Assembly (NCBI GenBank): GCA_933207985.1
Contig: OW240913.1
Location: 279,235,602 to 279,299,601, forward strand
Origin: Pelobates cultripes
Taxonomy: Eukaryota; Chordata; Amphibia; Anura; Pelobatidae
Reading direction: 5' to 3'
DNA: 64,000 bases
Under the pieces are notes generated by a model. The model ran no database searches, was not told where the DNA came from, and saw only the letters and a list, made by a program, of their open reading frames with translations. The translations under genes and the position numbers were made by a program. Positions 59,710 through 64,000 of this stretch are shown here, one piece after another. The number at the start of each line of letters is the position of its first letter. Within the stretch, counting starts at the first letter, position 1.

Positions 59710-60284
59710 TTAAATGAGCACTATAGGGTCAGGAACACAAACATGTATTCCTGACCCTAAAGTGTTAAGACCACATTCTAGCCACCCTGGTCCCCTCATG
59801 CCTCCCTAATTATAGTAAAATCTTACTTGTATTCAAGTCTGCATCTGCTTACTTTGTCCCTTTTTCGTTTAGACCTGCCCCCCTGCCTGCTGACATCAGC
59901 AGAAGTGGTAGCTTCACCATAGGATTGGCTGAGACTGTCAAGGAGGCAGATCAGGGGCAGAGCCAGCATGATTCAAACACAGCCCTGGCTAATCAGCATC
60001 TCCTCATAGAGATGAAATAAATCACTGAATCTCTATGAGGAAAGTACAGTGCCTGCATGCAGAGGGAGGAGACACTGAATGTTTGGATGCATTTTAGGCA
60101 GCCATGACCCAGGAAGGATCTCTAACAGCCATCTAAGGAGTGGCCAGTAAAGTTATCACTAGGCTATAATGTAAACACTGCATTTTCTCTGAAAAGACAG
60201 TGTTTACAACAAAAAGCCTGAAGGTTATGATTCTACTCACCAGAACAAATTCAAAAAGCTCTGGTGACTATAGTATCCCTTTAA
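59710..60284. mobile_element. MITE-like element, copy 2 of 27083-27657
   Basis: Same TTAA-bounded element, with single-base differences (for example CTTCACCATAGG against CTTCCCCATAGG). Confidence 0.65.
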
Positions 60285-62340
60285 GGTGTTTTGTTTTTTT
60301 TCAGCCAAAAAGCCACGACTATTGAAAAGATGAGACTGATAATCTTAATTAATTGTTTCCTAAACTTTACGTGACATTTTGTAAGCTACACAGCTTTTTG
60401 TAGTGTCTGCACATGCCGTTCTCCCAGTTTATACAGATTAAGGAACAGTGCACACATGCAAATAATAGTTTTACATTTTATAAGGCTACTTAAAATAGAG
60501 TTAGCGTTTAGCTTACTAAAATACACTTTAGCTCGTTTAGCACTAGCACAATTTAATTTGTCTTCCACGTTGGAATTAGTGTAGTACCCACTGATACTGG
60601 GATACTGTGAAGTAGTTGTGGGATTAACACAATATGGCCACATGGTGAAACTGAATCCCTATATTTGTTTGCTGAGCTAGGTAATTTTAAGTAACCTTAT
60701 AGAATTTAGAAACATATTTTTATGTGTGTGATGTTCTTTAATATGTATTATGTATACATTTTAGTCTCTACGGCAGAACCATTCCTGAAAAAATCATGTT
60801 CCTTGTGTGCCGCTAATTCCCTTTTTGTTCTCCCAGTTTATGTCAAACTTCTAGCATCTGCAGTTGAGGCCTTCTGCTGCATCTTGTCTAATGCAATGCC
60901 ATTGGTCAATAGTAATAAATTTAAGGCAATACGGGGCTAGCCCATCTTCAGTGCTTCCATCTTCAGCCTGCCATTGGTTCAAAGTTTGACATGTTTATGT
61001 GGAAGACCACTGGTCCTTAGCCAAACTGCAGCGGAGAGGCTGGAAAGTAGAGCCCAGATTTTGCTGCAAACCGGGGGACTGGAAGTGAATCCATAATTCA
61101 CAAGTAAACAAACCCCTTGACACTGGATATTATTTGAACACTTTCCTGTTATAATTCACTTTAACTACTAAGAGGCCTTAACTGTAACATCTGCTCACCT
61201 ATGTGATATATTAAAGGGGGGAACCTTCACTTCCCAGAATTTTAATACAATGTTTACTAAACTCTTTGTTTAACTAATATGTATTTATGACGTGTGAAAA
61301 TGAAAAATTAATCCACAATGCTTTAGCCTTTAACTGGGGCCAATCATCTTAGCTCCCTGACAATCATTGGTATAAATCCTGTCCTTTGCATCTGGCAGTT
61401 AACACATTTGCAGTGTGTGCCAAGGCTATGCCTGTAAAGAACTGGATTATAATGTGATGTTCTACATTTTGAATATAAATTTAATAGATTTCATTATTAC
61501 TTTGTCCCAGAAAAGCAACAGCATTGTTGAATTTGGACAGTGTTTCATTTGTACTAGACAATGGATTTTAACTCAAATGTGTTGAGATAGTGATTAAACA
61601 GAGATGCCAACTTATCTTATTCTCGTTAACCTGCCTCTTATATAATGGTAGCTTGTGTATCTAAATTCACCTTTAAATATGTATTTTGTGATTCTAAAAT
61701 ATTTGAAATCATTTTAATTTAAGTAAAATTAATGTGAACCATTAGTACTGTGTTGTGGTTCACTAAAATGATGTATCTGTTCTTTAAGAAGGAGATTAGT
61801 TTATATTTAAATATCAAAGACTTTATTCTAATGAAAAAAAAAAAAAAACGTAATAAGTTCAGGGTGACCTAACCATTGTGAGATAAGAGAATGCTTTGCT
61901 CATGGGAATCTTTAAAAAGGAAGAAGCGCTGTATTATCAAATAAATGACAGGTCATTTTGACCCTTTCAAATTGTATGGAAAGGGCATATTAAGCACATT
62001 TGACATTGTGAACTTAAAAATTGCTTGTCCCCATGACTGCTGAACATTTGATGTGATTAGAAAAGTCTGCCGTTCAGTTGGTTTTGCAAACCATTGTGCA
62101 AAAGTTTAAGAATAAATGCAGATAGTTACATGTTACTGTACTTTAATGTCCATTGTTTTTGCCGGAAAGACAGGCATGTTAAGAGTTAGGATGGTAGCGC
62201 TGGATGTAGGACCTGTTTCAGAGGATAGCCATCATCCATAATTGTTAATAGTGGTCACCATTCTAGGCCCATTGCTTGTAATAGGTGATAAGGTACAAGA
62301 AATCATTGTCCTGAGCCATAAAATAGATATTATGTCCTAG
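60285..62340. other. Intronic DNA, counterpart of 27658-29710
   Basis: Near-identical; the A-run near 61833 is two bases longer. A 72-codon frame at 60722-60940 exists only because one A is missing relative to copy 1 near 60790, so it is not a conserved gene. Confidence 0.4.
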
Positions 62341-62341
62341 A

Positions 62342-62480
62342 CCAGGGATAGGCAACCTTCAGCACTCCAGATGTGGATTACATCCCCCATAATGCTCTTA
62401 CACCCATAATGCTGGCAAAGCATCATGGGAGGTGTAGTCCAAAACATCTGCAGTGCCAAAGGTTGTCTATGCCTGTCCTA
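62342..62480. mobile_element. Palindromic MITE, copy 2 of 29711-29849
   Basis: Same foldback unit; AGTGCCAAAGG replaces AGTGCCGAAGG. Confidence 0.65.
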
Positions 62481-63703
62481 GACAATGGCATAGCGTGAAA
62501 GAATAGAAAAAACTTAACAACTTGAAGGAATATAAGTAATTTTGGAGGCCTGGGCCAAATCAGATAGATATAATATATCAAGCTGTCAAAATTGATTCAA
62601 ACTAAAACTGGGATTGAAAGGTACGCTAACACACAAAGCATGACGCCCTGGACTGGATGAAGTGGCTTTGCACATAACCTCCCTGCCACTAAATTATTCA
62701 AACTGTTTGATATTATTAATACTATAATAATTTATTCTATAATAATTATTATATATAATTCACGGCTCGTAAATTTGGTCATTAACATACTTATAAAAGA
62801 AGCCACTCTCTGTTCTACTGGTATTTTTAGAAATTCTAGACTAGGTGAGATGCCTGCACATTTGTTTTCTTTCTCAAATTCTTGAAATAAATTCTCACCT
62901 CCAACTTATTCTTAAACACCTCGGATTCTTGGATCATTGCACGCATCATTTTCTGTCACATTTTTGACATCCCTTTATCTGCTAGAATTTTTAAGATATA
63001 GAAATTGAAATCCATTAATATTGAAAGCTTTTCCTACTTTGAATGTATGCCTGCATTTCATCCTGTCTATCGCCTCTTCAGCAATGAACGGATTATTTTG
63101 TGGAACTGTTTCTGATGAAAAAACACATGTATTTTAGCAATCTAGCATTTCAATTTAAAATAACAAGCCATAAAAAATAACAAGGCATTTTGGTTTCTTA
63201 ATATGGAAATAAATGTAGAGAGAGCGCCAATTTAATAATTTAATTACGTACCATTTTTCTTAAACGTGAGAGCCTGTGAAACATATTGATGTGCTGCTAT
63301 TATTTACACAAGTAATTGTCATTGAATGTCTTTAGAACCATGAGACTAATGTATGTGAGTATATTGTATTAAATCTGAGCAAAAGGTTATTTTTGTGTTC
63401 CAAAATAATGACTGCTTTATTGTGTCAGGAATGCTGATATTGAAAGGTAAACCTATTACTAAAGAGGTACTAAATGTATCACCAAAGAAATGGAAAAAAT
63501 AATATACAAGCAAGGAGAAACCATATTTGAAATCAGGGAACCAGTATATAGTAAAAACAAAGGATGGATGCCAAGGCGCGCTCTATCTAATTGTCAGCAG
63601 CAATCCACCTACCAAGGAGTTTCTGCAACCTGGTGCAAAACAAATATACACAAAATGGTAATGAACTGCGCTTCGTGATTACAAGTTCAAAAAAATGAAT
63701 ATT
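62481..63703. other. Intronic DNA, counterpart of 29850-31076
   Basis: Near-identical to copy 1. No gene seen. Confidence 0.4.
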
Positions 63704-64000
63704 TGCATACAAATAGTGGAGATAACTTTTTCAGAGTATATCTTTGCAGAGAAAAATAATATAACAGTGCAATGCAACTGGACATATAGCTTAGTTAAAA
63801 ATAAAGTGCCAAAGGAACACTCACACTTTCTAGAGCTAATATAGCTCTATTATGGAAGACAGAGACATTATAATCCCTGTCTGTGGATATAACGATGGAA
63901 TCCAGGAATCTTGGCTTCCAACAGTAGTAAGTGACATATGCAAAGAAACACATACAAGGGGCTCTAATAGTGTCATATTGTAACAGTAATTAGCAATATA
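63704..64000. mobile_element. Left part of the 37-bp inverted-end element, copy 2
   Basis: Counterpart of 31077-31371. The right end would lie beyond the window. Confidence 0.5.

Larger units (their letters stand above)
45262..64000. repeat. Copy 2 of the large near-identical duplication
   Basis: Begins at the outer edge of the LTR with CTAACTCTG, matching 15606 onward, and runs beyond the window (base 64000 equals 31371). It lacks none of the unique sequence of copy 1 but has an extra 1.4-kb element (46770-48184), a 99-bp tandem duplication, a more complete MITE/CA-repeat region at 49497-50435, the 964 bp lost from copy 1, and a longer GT array. It has a shorter (AT)n tract at 58315-58392. 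Confidence 0.9.

Noticed and set aside
60722..60940. 72-codon frame
   Set aside because: Absent from copy 1 because of a single-base length difference, so not conserved.

Overview
The window is vertebrate nuclear DNA, most likely from an anuran amphibian. It is not bacterial: there is one short coding exon with consensus splice sites, no operons, and dense nested transposable elements of kinds common in frog genomes (TTAA-target MITEs, hAT and Tc1 elements, an L2/CR1-like LINE, a gamma-type endogenous retrovirus). The anuran call rests on recalled repeat style, and no species can be named. The only host gene part found is one 64-codon exon at 34598-34789 (+) that reads as the N-terminal helicase cassette of ASCC3, so most of the window is probably ASCC3 intron.

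Layout. 1-229: end of a TTAA element. 1200-7133: a hAT element with a BED-finger transposase broken after its first catalytic Asp, flanked by two tandem arrays. 7134-7233: 100-N gap. 7234-8427: a degraded Tc1 element on the minus strand. 8428-15605: intron with MITEs, AT-rich TTAA elements and a minisatellite. 15606-36896: intron with a LINE, a GC-rich element carrying a CRE/ETS palindrome, a hAT MITE with a clean 8-bp target duplication, and the ASCC3 exon. 36897-36996: second 100-N gap. 36997-45261: a nearly complete gamma-type endogenous retrovirus (gag, in-frame UGA, pro-pol, env, 3' LTR), lacking its 5' LTR. 45262-64000: a second, almost identical copy of 15606-31371.

The main structural point is that 45262-64000 repeats 15606-31371, with about 0.25 percent base differences in the unique parts and a handful of insertions and deletions that account for nearly all of the length difference. 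The second copy starts at the outer edge of the retroviral LTR. The matching point in the first copy, near 15606, has no retrovirus. With the 100-N gap immediately upstream, the simplest reading is two haplotypes of one locus placed in tandem by the assembly, one carrying a retroviral insertion that the other lacks. A real tandem duplication is the alternative.

The retrovirus has an uninterrupted pro-pol frame with all catalytic residues visible, a UGA between gag and pol in the same reading frame, and sequence just after it that can form a pseudoknot-like fold. Gag and env each carry one frame break of the one-base-loss type. No novel defence or metabolic system is visible. The interesting biology is the young retrovirus, the allelic or duplicate structure, and the tandem arrays inside the hAT element.
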